From Tupaia tana (taxonomy: Eukaryota; Chordata; Mammalia; Scandentia; Tupaiidae): a DNA stretch of 64,000 bases. The translations under genes and the position numbers were made by a program. Each line of letters opens with the position of its first letter. Position 1 is the stretch's first letter. Under the pieces are notes generated by a model. The model did no database searches, was not told where the DNA came from, and was given only the letters and a program-made list of their open reading frames with translations. Of the stretch, positions 45,852 through 57,409 are shown piece after piece. Location: NCBI GenBank assembly GCA_026018925.1, contig JAKSZU010000025.1:27264696-27328695 (forward strand), given 5' to 3'.

Positions 45852-46746
45852 ATATTATTGCTTGAATAAACAATTGTAGACATGTGTTCAAGTTCGACTC
45901 TCTCTGGCTCATTTTCTGTTCTGTGTAAAGCCATGAGGCAGTAGAAAATAACATTCATAACGACATACCTACAGAAGAATATTTTCAAATTGGATGCAAC
46001 TTTGAATAAGAAGGTATGTCCAATGGATTTCGTTAAACAAACAAACAAACAAAAAGACTGCAGCTACTTTTGGAGTGGCATGACATTTTAATATTTTTCA
46101 TGTCATCAACTTTTTGGTTAATAAAGGGAATGCGTATATGAGTGGCCAAGGGTCTCATTTTTTTTCATGTTATTTTGCAGTATTATTATTGCAGGATGTT
46201 TTTAGAGGCCTTGCACGCTTCAGTAGCACTAAGGTATGGGTTTTCGTTCTTTCTGGATCATTTTGCTCTCAAATGAGTTCTGAGCCTCCTTAGGCTGTCA
46301 CACCCTGTCTGAAGAAAGCCTGCCTCCTGGTGCCTCTTGTCACCACATGAGGTCTCCATAAATCCTGACCTGGATTAAGCAGAAGTGGAACCCACCATAA
46401 TCAACATCCAGGTCTCCTATTATCTTGAGAAATAATCCAGTTCCTCAAGCAATTTAGACACTTAAAAATCCATACAGAGAAAAACAAATGAACCAAAATT
46501 CTCCCAATTAACATTTTCTCTGAAAAAAAAAATAGAAGTTGTGAATTCAGGATATGTGGGAAAAGGATGTAAGAAAAAATGATGAAAAAGAGGCAAATGT
46601 GAGTAAAAATATAGATCTGTCTCTTTTAAAACAAAGATAGGTAACAGCAAGAGCATTCATCAGCTTTCTAAAGCTTGCAGAATAATTCCTCAGATTTAAC
46701 TGCCTTTGTGCTACAATCGATCTTCCAATGATTAAAAGTGTATTTT

Positions 46747-46995
46747 GGGGACCAGCAAATGGCATAATGGTTATGTCGTTGGACTCTCATGTAGTCAACT
46801 GCATTTCAAGTCCCAGACTTAAAACTCACCCTGGGCGTGTGTGTGCACACACTCAAAATTCTGAGAGTAGAATGGAGGAGAAGGGATTGCAGCGTGGCCA
46901 TCCCCCTCTGCAGGTGATTTCTTGTTTTCTGTCTCTCTGTCTCTGTCTCTCCAGCGAGCACACGTGCCCTATAGCAAAAATCTCCCTAAAAAAGA
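46747..46995 (+). mobile_element. Long-form tRNA SINE
   Basis: GGGGACCAGCAAATGGCATA, TTCAAGTCCCAGACTTAAAA, GGCGTGTGTGTGCACACACT, GAAGGGATTGCAGCGTGGCC, GCACACGTGCCCTATAGCAA. Complete except for a small loss after the B box. Confidence 0.87.
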
Positions 46996-47464
46996 AAGCA
47001 TGTTTAAAATTACCTATTTTTTCTTGCAGTACCTTTGTATTATAAATGTATAAACCTCTAATATCAGAGATTAGAATTTAACTAAATTGTCTCATGCCTG
47101 CTGAGGCCAACCTATTTGACAGAGCTCATCGTTGGCTGCTAATTTGCTCGGTAGCAGCAGAGACCTGCTGGTGAATCACTGAGAGGCAGAGCTGCGACCA
47201 GAGCTTGCGTTCTTGGATCTCAGACATTGACTGGTTCAGCTCTCCCAAATATGACCTCAGATCCTCTGGGGCTCTGGGGGGTCAAGGACTCTACAGCCCC
47301 TGGGAACTATCACCCTCCCGTCCAACATGTCCAGGCTCTGAATACACCAGTCCTGGTCTCGGAGAGGGAGCAGTCGAGAGCTAGGGGCCCCAGCACCACA
47401 GGGCCGGTACCCTGGAGCTCCACCTGCTTCCAGAGATGCTAAGCCTTGAGCTGACCCGCGAGGT

Positions 47465-47575
47465 CAGTGGTTCTCCGAACAGCATTATCTCAATCACCAG
47501 GGACTGTGGTTGGACGGGCAAGTTCCCAAGCCCTACGTCAAACCCACAGAATCGGAAATTCGAGGGACAGTGACC
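47465..47575 (+). mobile_element. hAT-Charlie (MER5-like) nonautonomous fragment
   Basis: CAGTGGTTCTCCGAACAGCA, ATCACCAGGGACTGTGG, AAGTTCCCAAGCCCTACGTC, CACAGAATCGGAAATTCGAG follow the order of the well-known CAGTGGTTCTCAA family. The right end is lost. Confidence 0.55.
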
Positions 47576-48449
47576 GGAAGTCTGTCCTAGCTGTCTTCTC
47601 AGCAGAATTTACCAACCACTTATCCAGAGCTGCCCCATGGCTTCTCTGAGCCACCTGACTAGGCCAGGCCCTACCACCGCTGAACCCCCTCTGCGACTCC
47701 TGCCTGGGATTTGACGAGTGCACTTTCCTCATAACCTCTAGGGGGCACTAGAATATTTTCATGGACAGCCCCATGGAGGGAACAAGACCTCGCTTGCATT
47801 TTTCCAAGAAAATGGCCTTCAGAAGTAGAAGGAGTTTCTTAATCATTACATCAACAACCTGTCTTAATTACTATTACATCTCAGTCAGTTAAAGTGTACA
47901 CCTAGATGTTTGTTTCTAGCCTAACTAATACTACCCATGTGTGAGAAGAATAAGTCCTACCTCTCTTGACGACGGTGCAGAATAAGGTAATAACTGCCAA
48001 CCTAAGAGCACAAGGCCTGGTGTGTATTAAAGAACGGGTAATATTATTTCATCACTGCTGCTATTATTAATGGGTGAGATTTTCTAAATTATTTTATTAG
48101 TGAGAATAGGTGGTGTCTTTTTATGAAGCGTTTCTACAATCAGCCGAGGGCTGTACGGATGAGCAGGAAAGGCCCAGCAGGTGTATGATGGTCTGCCCCA
48201 CCCGGGCCTGTACGTGTTCTACACACACGCGCGGAATAGGTACTGTTAGTTTCATGACATCTGTACCCCTCGATACAAATGACTCTTTTGAACAGGTGAG
48301 GTGGGTTTGCTGTTGTCACAATGAACCAGCTCTGGGCCTGTTACGAAATTGAAATAAAAAGCCCTGAACCCGAGTCTGCCGTGGACAGGGGATGCTTGTG
48401 GGGCTCTGAACACGCCGCATCAGATTTTCTGGCTGTAATTTCTTATGTA

Positions 48450-48588
48450 TATCTTCTTGGGCTTAGACAGTGGAATAACGAATCCTTCCCAGTGACTGTA
48501 TTTAGTACGGGATGTCCACACACTGGGCCGGTAATCTTGTATACCTCAGCTCCTTTAATTCTCACAATGTCCTCTCCGTTAGAGACTA
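48450..48588 (+). mobile_element. MIR, left piece
   Basis: CACACACTGGGCCGGTAATC, ATACCTCAGCTCCTTTAATT and CTCACAATGTCCTC match the MIR part 'gccaggcactg..cattaatcctcacaac'. It is interrupted at a TA by the MITE at 48589. Confidence 0.6.
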
Positions 48589-48715
48589 TCAGGGAACTTT
48601 GAAAAGTTTGTGGACAAATTTTATTCAAGAATGAATTTATTTTAGTGTAAAAATGCTTAAAATTCAGACTTTTTTTTCCATAATGTGCATTTTCTATGAA
48701 CTTTTTGAAGCCCTG
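48589..48715 (+). mobile_element. Mariner-type MITE, complete, 127 bp, inserted in a MIR
   Basis: Left end TCAGGGAACTTTGAAAAGTT, right end CTATGAACTTTTTGAAGCCC then TG. TA dinucleotides flank it at 48587-48588 and 48716-48717. The interior TTTATTTTAGTGTAAAAATG and GTGCATTTTCTATG match the family. Confidence 0.8.
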
Positions 48716-48850
48716 TAATATTTTCCTCTTCGATTTATGAAGGAGAAAACAGGCTCACAAGAACTCACTCAGCTGGCCATCTCCCTGGAGCCAGCGAGCA
48801 GCAGAGGAGGAACCGGAACCCCAGCTGAACACCAAGCCTCGTTTACAAAC
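48716..48850 (+). mobile_element. MIR, right piece
   Basis: TTTATGAAGGAGAAAACAGG, CTCACAAGAACTCACTCAGC, AGCAGAGGAGGAACCGGAAC match 'gatgaggaaactgaggct', 'cacacagct' and 'gcagagccgggattc' of MIR. Confidence 0.65.
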
Positions 48851-49149
48851 ACTGTAATGCGCTGTCCCTTACATCTTATGGTTTGAGTGCAGCGTGAGAT
48901 GACCTGTTCTATGCAGAGCTGAAAAAATGTACTGGGAGAGGGGCGAGTCGAGTACTTTAAAGTGACATTGAATATTAAATATGAAAGATACTTGAGCCAA
49001 AAACGAGAACACACTCATAACAGAAAAACTGCAGTGAGAACAATAAATCAAAAGACAGCCCACCCTCAATGACGCAGGTTAAGAAACACATTAATATGAA
49101 AAGGCCTTAAGTAAGAATTCACAGAAAAGTTTTCATAGTTTTATGAGGT

Positions 49150-49402
49150 TCAGAATCATTTTCAAGAATGAGTCGAACCCAGCCTGCTGGTAGGGTCAGG
49201 GGCAAACTGAACTGCAGTGCTGGAAGCCACGTGGACAGCCACAGGTTCAGACTCCCGGCCGGCTCTGAAACATGCCAGGGTTGGTGCCCCAGATCCTGAC
49301 GAATGGAGGGCGGGGCCAGGGGAGCACAGCAGGACAAGACCACTGGGGTGCTCCTCTCTCCCCCACGAGCGCACACTCTCTATGATCGTAAAATAAGTAA
49401 CC
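49150..49402 (+). mobile_element. Third-group SINE-like element
   Basis: B-box-like GGTTCAGACTCCC at about 49243, GGTGCCCCAGATCCTGACGA, then CTCCTCTCTCCCCCACGAGC and ATGATCGTAAAATAAG. Directly followed by a long-form SINE. Confidence 0.4.
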
Positions 49403-49404
49403 TT

Positions 49405-49640
49405 GGGGCCAGCAGGTGGCGTAATGGTTACATCGCCGGACTTCCTTGTAGTCGACTATGGTTCGAGTCCCGGACCCAGCAACTTAAAACTCACACCAGG
49501 TAAGTATGCATGCCCAAAGTCCTGAGGGACAAATGGATTGCAGCGTGGCCATCCCCCTTGGGGGCTGATTTCTTGCTTTCTGTCTTTCTGGCGAGCACAC
49601 ACACCCTGTAGCAAAAATCTCTCTCAAAATCTCAAAAATA
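49405..49640 (+). mobile_element. Long-form tRNA SINE
   Basis: GGGGCCAGCAGGTGGCGTAA, GTAGTCGACTATGGTTCGAG, TTAAAACTCACACCAGG, GGATTGCAGCGTGGCCATCC, GCGAGCACACACACCCTGTA then GCAAAAATCTCTCTCAAAAT. Near consensus. Confidence 0.9.
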
Positions 49641-50775
49641 CAACAATCGAGAACTAGAAAGTAAACTAGTAAATAGTTTAAATGCCTTCATCTTTTGACT
49701 TACTATAGCTAATAACGACAAGGAAAAAAACATCTTTCTGTATTACTAAAGACAAAAGGGATAGGATCCCCTAACACCTCCCGCTGCTAGATTGAAAAAG
49801 GCTGACCTTCCTCCCACAGTTCACCTTATCAGGCTAAAATTACAAAGCAATCCACTCTAGTCTCCTATAAACTCAAAATCAATATTTTAAAATCCCAAAG
49901 CTAAATATTATGTAGTTTAGATAAAAATCAACTCTGACTAACAGAGTCCGTTCATAACACCATTGGAAAACGAGAGTTCCCGTGAATGCCTGCCAGATAG
50001 CCAAAAAGTCATTTTCTCAAATGAAAAGTCAAGTCAGTGTCTTGGTGCAAGAGGTGGCAGTTTTTCCTATCATGAACCTGACAGTGTCTTCGGTTTTGCA
50101 GGACGATAGACAAAGTCGAGGTTACTATGTAGACACATGATATAACAAAGAGAGAAAGAAAATGCCCACAGACGTCTTACCGACACAGGTAAGAACATAC
50201 CAGTGGGTTTTCGTCTTTTGTAATACAGCTCTACTAACGAGAATCGTGGAATTTGGGGTGGTAAGGTAACATTTCACTTAACTGGGGTTCAAAGTAAGTA
50301 TTTTGTGTCATGCAATGGACTGCAAAGCTTTATAAGCAAAAACCATTTTTAGCTCACTGACCATCCCAAAACATACTGCAGGTCTGACTAGGCCTGACCT
50401 GCCGCCTGCACTTTGCAGATCACTCCCTTAGTCAGATGGTGGGTTATCGATGTCTGGGGTCATTTACTAAGCGGCGCTTGTGTTGATAGTCAGAGGGATG
50501 TCATACAGAGAAGAGTTCTGAGCTCTCGGGTGGCTGCTCTATAGCACGCAGGGACCGTCTCTCCCGGTATTATCTATCAGCTTTCCCTATGTCTTTAGCT
50601 CTGAAATGCAATGCTGCAGAAGCACTTAAAGAAAATTTAAATGCATCTCATTTTAATACAAACTAAATGAGCACAAGAGAGGCCACATATGCACTTCCTA
50701 CACGTGAGCCACGCCTACCTGGTGACCAGATGGGCCTCAGTACGGCATACAATGCAGGTGACCCTCAGGGATGGT

Positions 50776-50975
50776 TGTTACGTACGTATTATATGCTGGC
50801 TTTGCCCAGATGTTTTTCTTTATTTTCTCATTTAATCTTTCTTGGAAACTGTATTACTTTAGAGCTGAGGAAGTTGAGGGACAGAAAGGGCAAGGTTAAG
50901 TACCTGCTAAAAGTTATGCACCCCCAGAAGGTAGAGTTAGGGTCTGAACTTAGGGAGCCACAGGCCAACGCAGGG
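50776..50975 (+). mobile_element. MIR
   Basis: CTCATTTAATCTTTCTTGGA, AGCTGAGGAAGTTGAGGGAC, AGGTTAAGTACCTGCTAAAA and AGAGTTAGGGTCTGAACTTA match MIR in order over most of its length. Confidence 0.75.
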
Positions 50976-51929
50976 AGTCCTCGCTAATGTGTGAATCAGA
51001 GGAAATGTTAATAATGACATTAACACCCCTAAATGCAAGAACTTCATAAACTTTAAAATAAAGTATTAGTGTGCCTTTTTGTATTGTTATTTTTTAAGAC
51101 AATGAGCACGACAAAACAACGTACAAGCATCTAGTTAAGAATCACTGCAGCGAATGCAATCTGACTTAAGTCAGCCCTTTGTATCTCTATCTTCCCATAT
51201 TAGTGGATCATTTCACTTCTCTTACATAATTTGCAATACATTCTTCTTAGTAACATAAAACCGAAGGAACATTTTCCCAGAAAAACACGGACGCTCCACC
51301 ACACAGGAGACCTAAGTGTAAAGCTAGTCTATGTAAATTTAGGAAGAACCATTATGTAAAGGAGAGCCTCTAACTGTAAGCAGAGAAGTTCAACTTTTCA
51401 CAGTGACAGTGCCTGAAAACACAGCACCCTTACCCCAGGCCCCGTTAGCTAGACACCTCTTGTTTTCTCAGAAGAATCAGGCCATGAAGCTGTGTGTTCC
51501 TCATTGGGACTACAAGCTAACACAACTGAAAATATTCCCAAGTACATTATCCAAGCCGGGTCAGAAAAATGATGAAAAGTCAAATGTAAGTTATAATGAC
51601 ATTCAAAAAAGGTATGTATCAAAGTAAATGAAGTTTCAGAAACTTGTTCATTCATTCCATACTGTGTGATCTTGTGATTAAAGTAGCTACAACGGCTGTG
51701 CATCTATTCAGGTCACAGCCATGGCTATCACTCAGTATTTCGCCCATGCATTGCACGTGTGTGAGTGTGTGTGTGTGTGATTTAAAATCACATATAGTCC
51801 TCTTCCATGGTGTCTCTGTGAGAATTTCATTCATTTTAATTTTGCTTCCCTAACTTACCATATGTGTGAAGTACGAGATTGTGTTTTGTCCTGTCTTGAA
51901 GTCAGGGCAGAGACTGATCGGTTAACACA

Positions 51930-52140
51930 CATGAGCGCTGAGAGGGAGCAGGCTGTGGCATGGCAACAAGGCGACAATGCGACAACCCCACGGGGGGTTG
52001 TGGGTTCCCATCTGGAGACCTCCATAGTGCTACAGGCACGCAAGTGCCCACGTCTCAGGGCTGCCGAGGTGGGGGGTTCACATCACGAAGACCCTCTTGG
52101 GAGTGACTGTTTCTCCATCTCTCACTCATGGAAGAAGGAA
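51930..52140 (+). mobile_element. Third-group SINE-like element
   Basis: TGGCATGGCAACAAGGCGAC, GTTGTGGGTTCCCATCTGG, then TTTCTCCATCTCTCACTCAT. Its A/G tail has grown into the purine tract that follows. Confidence 0.45.
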
Positions 52141-52154
52141 AAAGAGAGAAAGGA

Positions 52155-52193
<39 letters not shown>

Positions 52194-52300
52194 AAGAAAG
52201 GAAGGAAGGAAGGAAGGAAGGAGGGAGGGAGGGAGGGAGGGAGGGAGGAAGAGAAAAAAGAAAAAGAAAAAGAATGAATAGGAAGGAAGGAAGAAAATAA
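52138..52300. repeat. Purine-only tract: (GA)n, (GGAA)n, (GGGA)n
   Basis: About 130 nearly uninterrupted purines on the plus strand, stepping from GAAAGAGAGA through GGAAGGAAGG to GGGAGGGAGG and back to GAAAAAGAAA. It probably arose from the tail of the adjacent SINE-like element. It can adopt triplex (H-DNA). Confidence 0.95.
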
Positions 52301-52840
52301 ACTTTAAAAAAAGAGAAGTATTTACTATAAAAATATCCAATGTTGGAGTAAGATGCCATAGGCCCTGTTTTTGCATAGTGCCCATCGGTGTACAAATACA
52401 CACCTGGGGACACTTTAACAGGCATTTATAGGAGGACTCAGAGCTGAGACCAGGCGGATTGACGAGGATGAGCGGAGGGATGTCCGCACAGTCCGTTCTG
52501 TGGGTTTTCTTTCTACCTCACGTAGTGCTAGGGGTAGGCACGCACGAGGGACCAAGTTGTAGGAGACCCTGGCCCCATTCTGGCTCCTGCCTCCCTCGCC
52601 CTGTGAGACAAGGTGACCCAGTGTGTTCTGGCAGGACCCACAGGCAGAACCAGCGCGAGCTGAGCAGGAGCCCTGCAGCGCCGGGGTTGCAGGTGACAGG
52701 CATGGTAAAGGCAATGCAATTCCAAACCAAACTGCCCTCAGAACGAGACCCCACGCATGTGCACCGAAACCAGCACGCCAAACCTGAGCGCAATGCCTAC
52801 ACGTTAAGATACAAGGTGTACATAGAAAGAGAATCCTAAC

Positions 52841-53830
52841 GTCTTAGCCAAAATGTCAAGTATACAACAGAAAAACCACTCTATGCCAAGGGCCCAAGAA
52901 AACCACAATCCGAATAAAGACAACCAACTGATGCCAACTAATAGCACTCAGACACGGGAGCGGGGTACCAAGACGTCTGCAGTGGAAAACGAACTGAATT
53001 TGTCTCAACAGCAGACTACCGGAAGAGAATGGTCAAGGAGGCTCCGTCAGATCCGATGAGTGATGAGAGCAGGGATTCTGGAACACCAGGGAGGGAGAGC
53101 AGGCTGTTAACACATTGGAAACGTGGCTAAAGGCAGAGTACTCCTTTCCCTTTTGCGTTTTCTCCATGTTTGCTGGTTGAAGCAATGTGAAACACTGTCA
53201 TTGTGATTCTCACTGCGTGCGCAGGGACATGGAAGACGATTATAAATGGGTGTTAATAAAGTGATGGCAACTAAAGTAAGACTTCCATGCTTCACTCACA
53301 CTGGTGAGATGGCAGCAGGAGTTGCCCGTGATAATATATGTACATATATATGTATAAAGCGCAATGTCTACAGCAGTCACTGAAGAAAGGTGTGCGGAGA
53401 GAGATACTCAAAAATGCCAGAGAGAAATCAAAATAGAACAGAAAAGAGGTGCAAAGAACCCACAGGAAGCCAGAAAAAAATAATAAACCAAAGAGAAAAA
53501 CTACAGAGAAAAAATTAAGAATGTAAATGCCAGTGGGCGCCATAACAATCAATTACTCCATTGAAAGAAGTGCACAAATGAAAAGACAGTGCCTGGTAGA
53601 GTGCGCTGAAAATCAGGACTCGACTCTGTGTTCTCCACAAGGAACTCGCTTGAAGTACAGCAACACAGGTAGGTGGAGTATGAGAGAAGGAGAACATACA
53701 CCATGCGAACATCAATCAACGATACAGGAGTGGCTATGTACGTACCAGGGAAAGTAGATTTCTAAGCAAGAAAGTCAGCAGAGACAGAGAGGAACATTAC
53801 ATAGGATAAAAAGGTCACTCCGGGTAGAGA
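52841..53830 (+). mobile_element. L1 remnant, 5' and ORF2-region pieces
   Basis: AATGTCAAGTATACAACAGA, GACAACCAACTGATGCCAAC resemble the segment before ORF1 in old L1M elements. TTCTCCACAAGGAACTCGCT, CACAGGTAGGTGGAGTATGA, GGAGTGGCTATGTACG and GGAACATTACATAGGATAAA follow the ORF2 endonuclease-region order. Large internal losses; no usable frame. Confidence 0.55.
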
Positions 53831-54250
53831 ATATCCAATACTTCAAATCCATATGCAAAATGATAGGGATGGCAACAGATGAGTGGTTGAAAGGATTGGG
53901 CAGAGGCAAGGGGAGTGAGCGTGGCCCTGTGGAGGGAGCGTGAGGAGGTTATCGGGAGGATGGTTCCTAAATGTCTTGACTGTGGTGACGCTTACATGGA
54001 GCTACATGTGAGCATTGCACAGGGTCGCGCACACATGCACGTGTGCAAATGCCAGAGAATGCTTGTGCAGCTGGGGCGATCTGAACAGACCGTTGTATAA
54101 GTTGGTTGTACCAATGTCTGCATTCTGTTTTGATATCGTGCTCTAGTTATGCAGGATGGTAATGACAGGGGAAGCCGTGGGATGAATGAATGAAACTTTC
54201 CTGTACATGCCTCAGCAACTTCCTGTGAATTTATAATATTTTATCAGTTT
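53831..54250 (+). mobile_element. L1 3' UTR remnant
   Basis: GGCAACAGATGAGTGGTTGA, GACTGTGGTGACGCTTACAT, ATGTGAGCATTGCACAGGGT, TGTACCAATGTCTGCATTCT match the 3' region of old L1M families. It probably belongs to the same insertion as the pieces before it. Confidence 0.6.
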
Positions 54251-54301
54251 GAATTATGAATCTAAAATTAAAAGACAGACAAGATTTACACACACTGTTA
54301 T

Positions 54302-54555
54302 CTTTTTTTTTGAAAGAGACTTTTGCTATAGGGCATGTGAACTCACCAGAGAGATGGAGAGAGACAGAGACACAGAAAGCGATCAATCACCCTTAGGGGG
54401 AATGGCCACGCTGCAATTCCTTCTCCTCCATTCTCCTCTTGGGATTTTGGGCATGCACAAACATATATCCAGTGTGAGCTTTAAGTCGCTGGGTCTGATA
54501 CTCAAACTGCAGTCAACTACGTGGTAATCCAGCGACAGAAACATTAACGCCATCT
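54302..54555 (-). mobile_element. Long-form tRNA SINE, reverse
   Basis: T9, GAGACTTTTGCTATAGGGCA, GGGGGAATGGCCACGCTGCA, CTCCTCCATTCTCCTCTTGG, ACTCAAACTGCAGTCAACTA, ending TTAACGCCATCT. The last head bases are missing. Confidence 0.83.
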
Positions 54556-55309
54556 GAAATTTTTAAAGCTCTCCGTGTGATCTGATGTGAAACCAGATTG
54601 AGGGCTGCTGTGCAAGAGGTAGGTGTTCGTTGTAGGAAGCCGAGAGGCGACTGGGACTGGGACTGGGGTTTTTGTTTTTTATTTATTTTCTTTCCTAAGT
54701 TTATTTTTTTTTCTTCTATGAATGAGCGAGACAGCAGAGAAAACGAGAGATGTTACTCCCATATATGAGGCAAGACGGTACCAATACTTTACTTACCTTA
54801 AATACTTACATAAAGACATTTACTTTTATTGATAGCTGTAGAGAAAACCTATTAACCCTAATAACCCAAGTAAAGAATGTAAAGAAGTAATCCTCATCGT
54901 GCTTAAAATCCTTTCTTAAAACTCTGTGCTAATCACATATAACACAGATTCATAATGACTTAATTGGCCATTAAAAGCTGCAGGACAATGCTGTCTCTCT
55001 GTTTCCAGAATTAAGTTCCAGCTGTTTCGAAAAAGCAACCAGAAGATGGAGAGAAGCGGCCCAGTCTCCTGGGGAGAGACTGGGAGAAAAGTGCACATTA
55101 GCTTCCATTACTCCAAACTCGCGGTGCCTGCAGAAACTGTAAATCCTGTAGACGCAGGAGAAGCCCTCAGGTTTCCATGGGGCAAGGCGTCACATCTTCC
55201 TAGGTCTAAATGTCACTATGGAGCCCACAAAGGCAGTTCAAAGATAAATGAAAGATAATAGTCATGGTTCATGGTGGTCCTCAACAGTTTAATATTTTGA
55301 TAGGCTGCT

Positions 55310-55372
55310 AGGTTCGCGGTGGGCCGTGTAGGAGTCTAGCTCCTCAACCACCATGCCATCTGCTGGCCCTAG
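55310..55372 (-). mobile_element. tRNA SINE head fragment, reverse
   Basis: TTCGCGGTGGGCCGTGTAGG, AGTCTAGCTCCTCAACCACC, ATGCCATCTGCTGGCCCT. Only the tRNA-like head is present, so long or short form cannot be told. Confidence 0.75.
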
Positions 55373-56351
55373 TTGCACTTTTTTTGTTTTTTTACTAATC
55401 TCCTAGAGCTTTTACTCTGTTAGGTCAGTAGGCAGCACGTGGTGATGGCCGCTCACAGGCCCTTTGTGGATACGCGGCTCTGTCGGTTTGTTTCTGACAC
55501 TTGGCTCTGCTCTCACTAACCGTGATGCTCAGGCTGTCCAGGATGAGCAGGAAGAAGCTTCACGGAGCTCCTGTTCCCTAATTCAAGCTGTGCGACTGTT
55601 AAATATACACCATCGTAAGCCATTCACAACTTGTTTTACAGTAGGCATGACCAGGCCTGCCTAGGACAAGAGAACAATTGAATAGATCTAAATATTTGAA
55701 AATCATAGACCAGTTAATAAACGTTAAATAAATATACTATATCCTCATACCTTGACCTGCACATTCATGTTACAAAACTGAAAAATATAGTGGTTTTCAT
55801 TTGATTAAAAAATGGAAAGCTATCAAAGACAACTAGATTAGTTATTATGACGGATGATTGAGATTTCTTGGGTTAATGGAAGATTTAGATTAGTAATGCC
55901 AGATATATAATTCATAAATTATAAATTTAACCAGAAAATGAACCTTTCCCTAACTAATATATTATTATAATTGAGATTTTTCACATAATTTGTGTTTTAC
56001 TGATAGTCGTGCCAACTTAAAGTACCATATAGTGTTTAGACAGTTGTTATGTTTGTTTTATAAATGCCAAATAGGAAAAATTTTGCCCTACAAAAGCAGT
56101 AGTAGAAGAAATTGCAAGCAAATTTTGGAACTGGATACTTAAGCTCAGAAACGAACTATAGACATTTCTACCATGTTCAAACGCCCATCAAAGGGTCCTA
56201 CTGACAAATTACCAGATCATAAAATTATTTAACATGTTTTAATTTTGTATGCACATCACTGTTATTTTTGATTGTTTACTATCTTTTAAAAGTGATACTT
56301 AAATAAAACTATTGTTTATGTTTTTTTCAAATTTTACAAAATTTAAAAGGC

Positions 56352-56476
56352 AGGACTTTAAAAGGTTTATAGAAAAATGAAATTAAGATATGAATTATTT
56401 TGGTGCAAAAAGCTGAGATTCATGCAAAGTTTGTTACATGATATGCCTTTTCCATGAACGTTTTGAAAACCTCTAG
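56352..56476 (+). mobile_element. Mariner-type MITE, complete, 125 bp
   Basis: Left AGGACTTTAAAAGGTTTATA, interior GAATTATTTTGGTGCAAAAA and GATATGCCTTTT, right CCATGAACGTTTTGAAAACC followed by TCTAGTA. Diverged from the copy at 48589. Confidence 0.7.
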
Positions 56477-56489
56477 TACAGTTTAAGAA

Positions 56490-56760
56490 AAATGAAAGCA
56501 ATCACCATGGTGGCCTGGTGGGGACACAACACTCCACAACGCTGAGCCCCTGGTGGGGCCCTGAGCCCACACCCCATGTCTTCCTGTGCAGGCTGGTCAC
56601 GTGCACATGGCCACATGCAGGCCGGCTGAGGCTGGGTAGGACTATGGCATGGAGACTCTGCTAGGCGTGGCTGTCTCTCTCTCTCTGCCTTGCCTCTTCT
56701 CTCCCTATTTCTCTCTCTCTCTCTCATGGAAAAAATCAGACACAAAAATAGTAGGATTTG
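56490..56760 (+). mobile_element. Third-group SINE-like element
   Basis: GGTGGCCTGGTGGGGACACA, CATGGCCACATGCAGGCCGG, GGCATGGAGACTCTGCTAGG, CT-rich run ending CTCTCTCTCTCTCATGG and an A-rich tail. Confidence 0.45.
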
Positions 56761-56824
56761 TTCAGTTTCATCAAACTATCTATTACATCAAGATTATATT
56801 TTAATTATAAAATGGCCAGAATTA

Positions 56825-57085
56825 GGGCTGCCCCTGAAGTGCAGCGGTTACGTGCTGAGCACTGTAGACCCACTTTCAAATGGCCAGCCATGGTTCAAAT
56901 CCTGTTCCCTGAGGCTTGAAAAATCACACTGGCCTAGTGTGCACGTGTGCCCCAAGCCTTCATGGGTGGAGAAATAGAGGAAGAAGAATTGTGGTGTGAC
57001 CACACCATGTGGAATGTGTTTTCTCCCTATCTCTCAGAGAAGCACACACATCATCTGGCAATGAAAATAAATCAAATTAAATTTT
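56825..57085 (+). mobile_element. Old long-form tRNA SINE
   Basis: GGGCTGCCCCTGAAGTGCAG, GGTTCAAATCCTG B box, GTGTGCACGTGTGCCCCAAG, AGAATTGTGGTGTGACC, CTCCCTATCTCTCAGAGAAG, AAATAAATC tail. Strongly diverged, perhaps an early subfamily. Confidence 0.7.
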
Positions 57086-57151
57086 AAAAACTAGCAAGAA
57101 ATACAAGCAACAATAAAAAGCCAAATATAACTCAATTTTAAAGGAGAATAG

Positions 57152-57405
57152 GATTTGGCTAACCTGTGGTGTGGTGGTTAAGGCCACCCACGACTGACTA
57201 TGTGGTTCAAGTCCTAGACCTAGTGTCTTGGAAAATACATTGGGAGCATATGTATGTGTGCCCAGAATCCCAAAAAGAGAATGAAAAAGAAGGAATCGTG
57301 GCATGGTCATCCCTCCTGGAGGTGTGCTTTCTCATTTTTCCTCTTTCATTCTCTGTCTCTCTCTCTAGCAACCACACACACTGTGTAGCAAACTTAAAAA
57401 GAGAG
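57152..57405 (+). mobile_element. Long-form tRNA SINE
   Basis: TTTGGCTAACCTGTGGTGTG, GTGGTTCAAGTCCTAGACC, AGCATATGTATGTGTGCCCA, GTGGCATGGTCATCCCTCCT, CTCTGTCTCTCTCTCTAGCA, ACACTGTGTAGCAAAC. Confidence 0.78.
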
Positions 57406-57409
57406 AGAG

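Noticed and set aside
47576-48000. Possible old LTR-type repeat
   Set aside because: A few phrases such as TCTAGCCTAACTAATAC are suggestive, but no ends or order could be established.
55380-55660. Possible MIR in the intergenic flank
   Set aside because: Only short scattered resemblance (ACACTTGGCTCTGCTCTCAC), not enough for a call.
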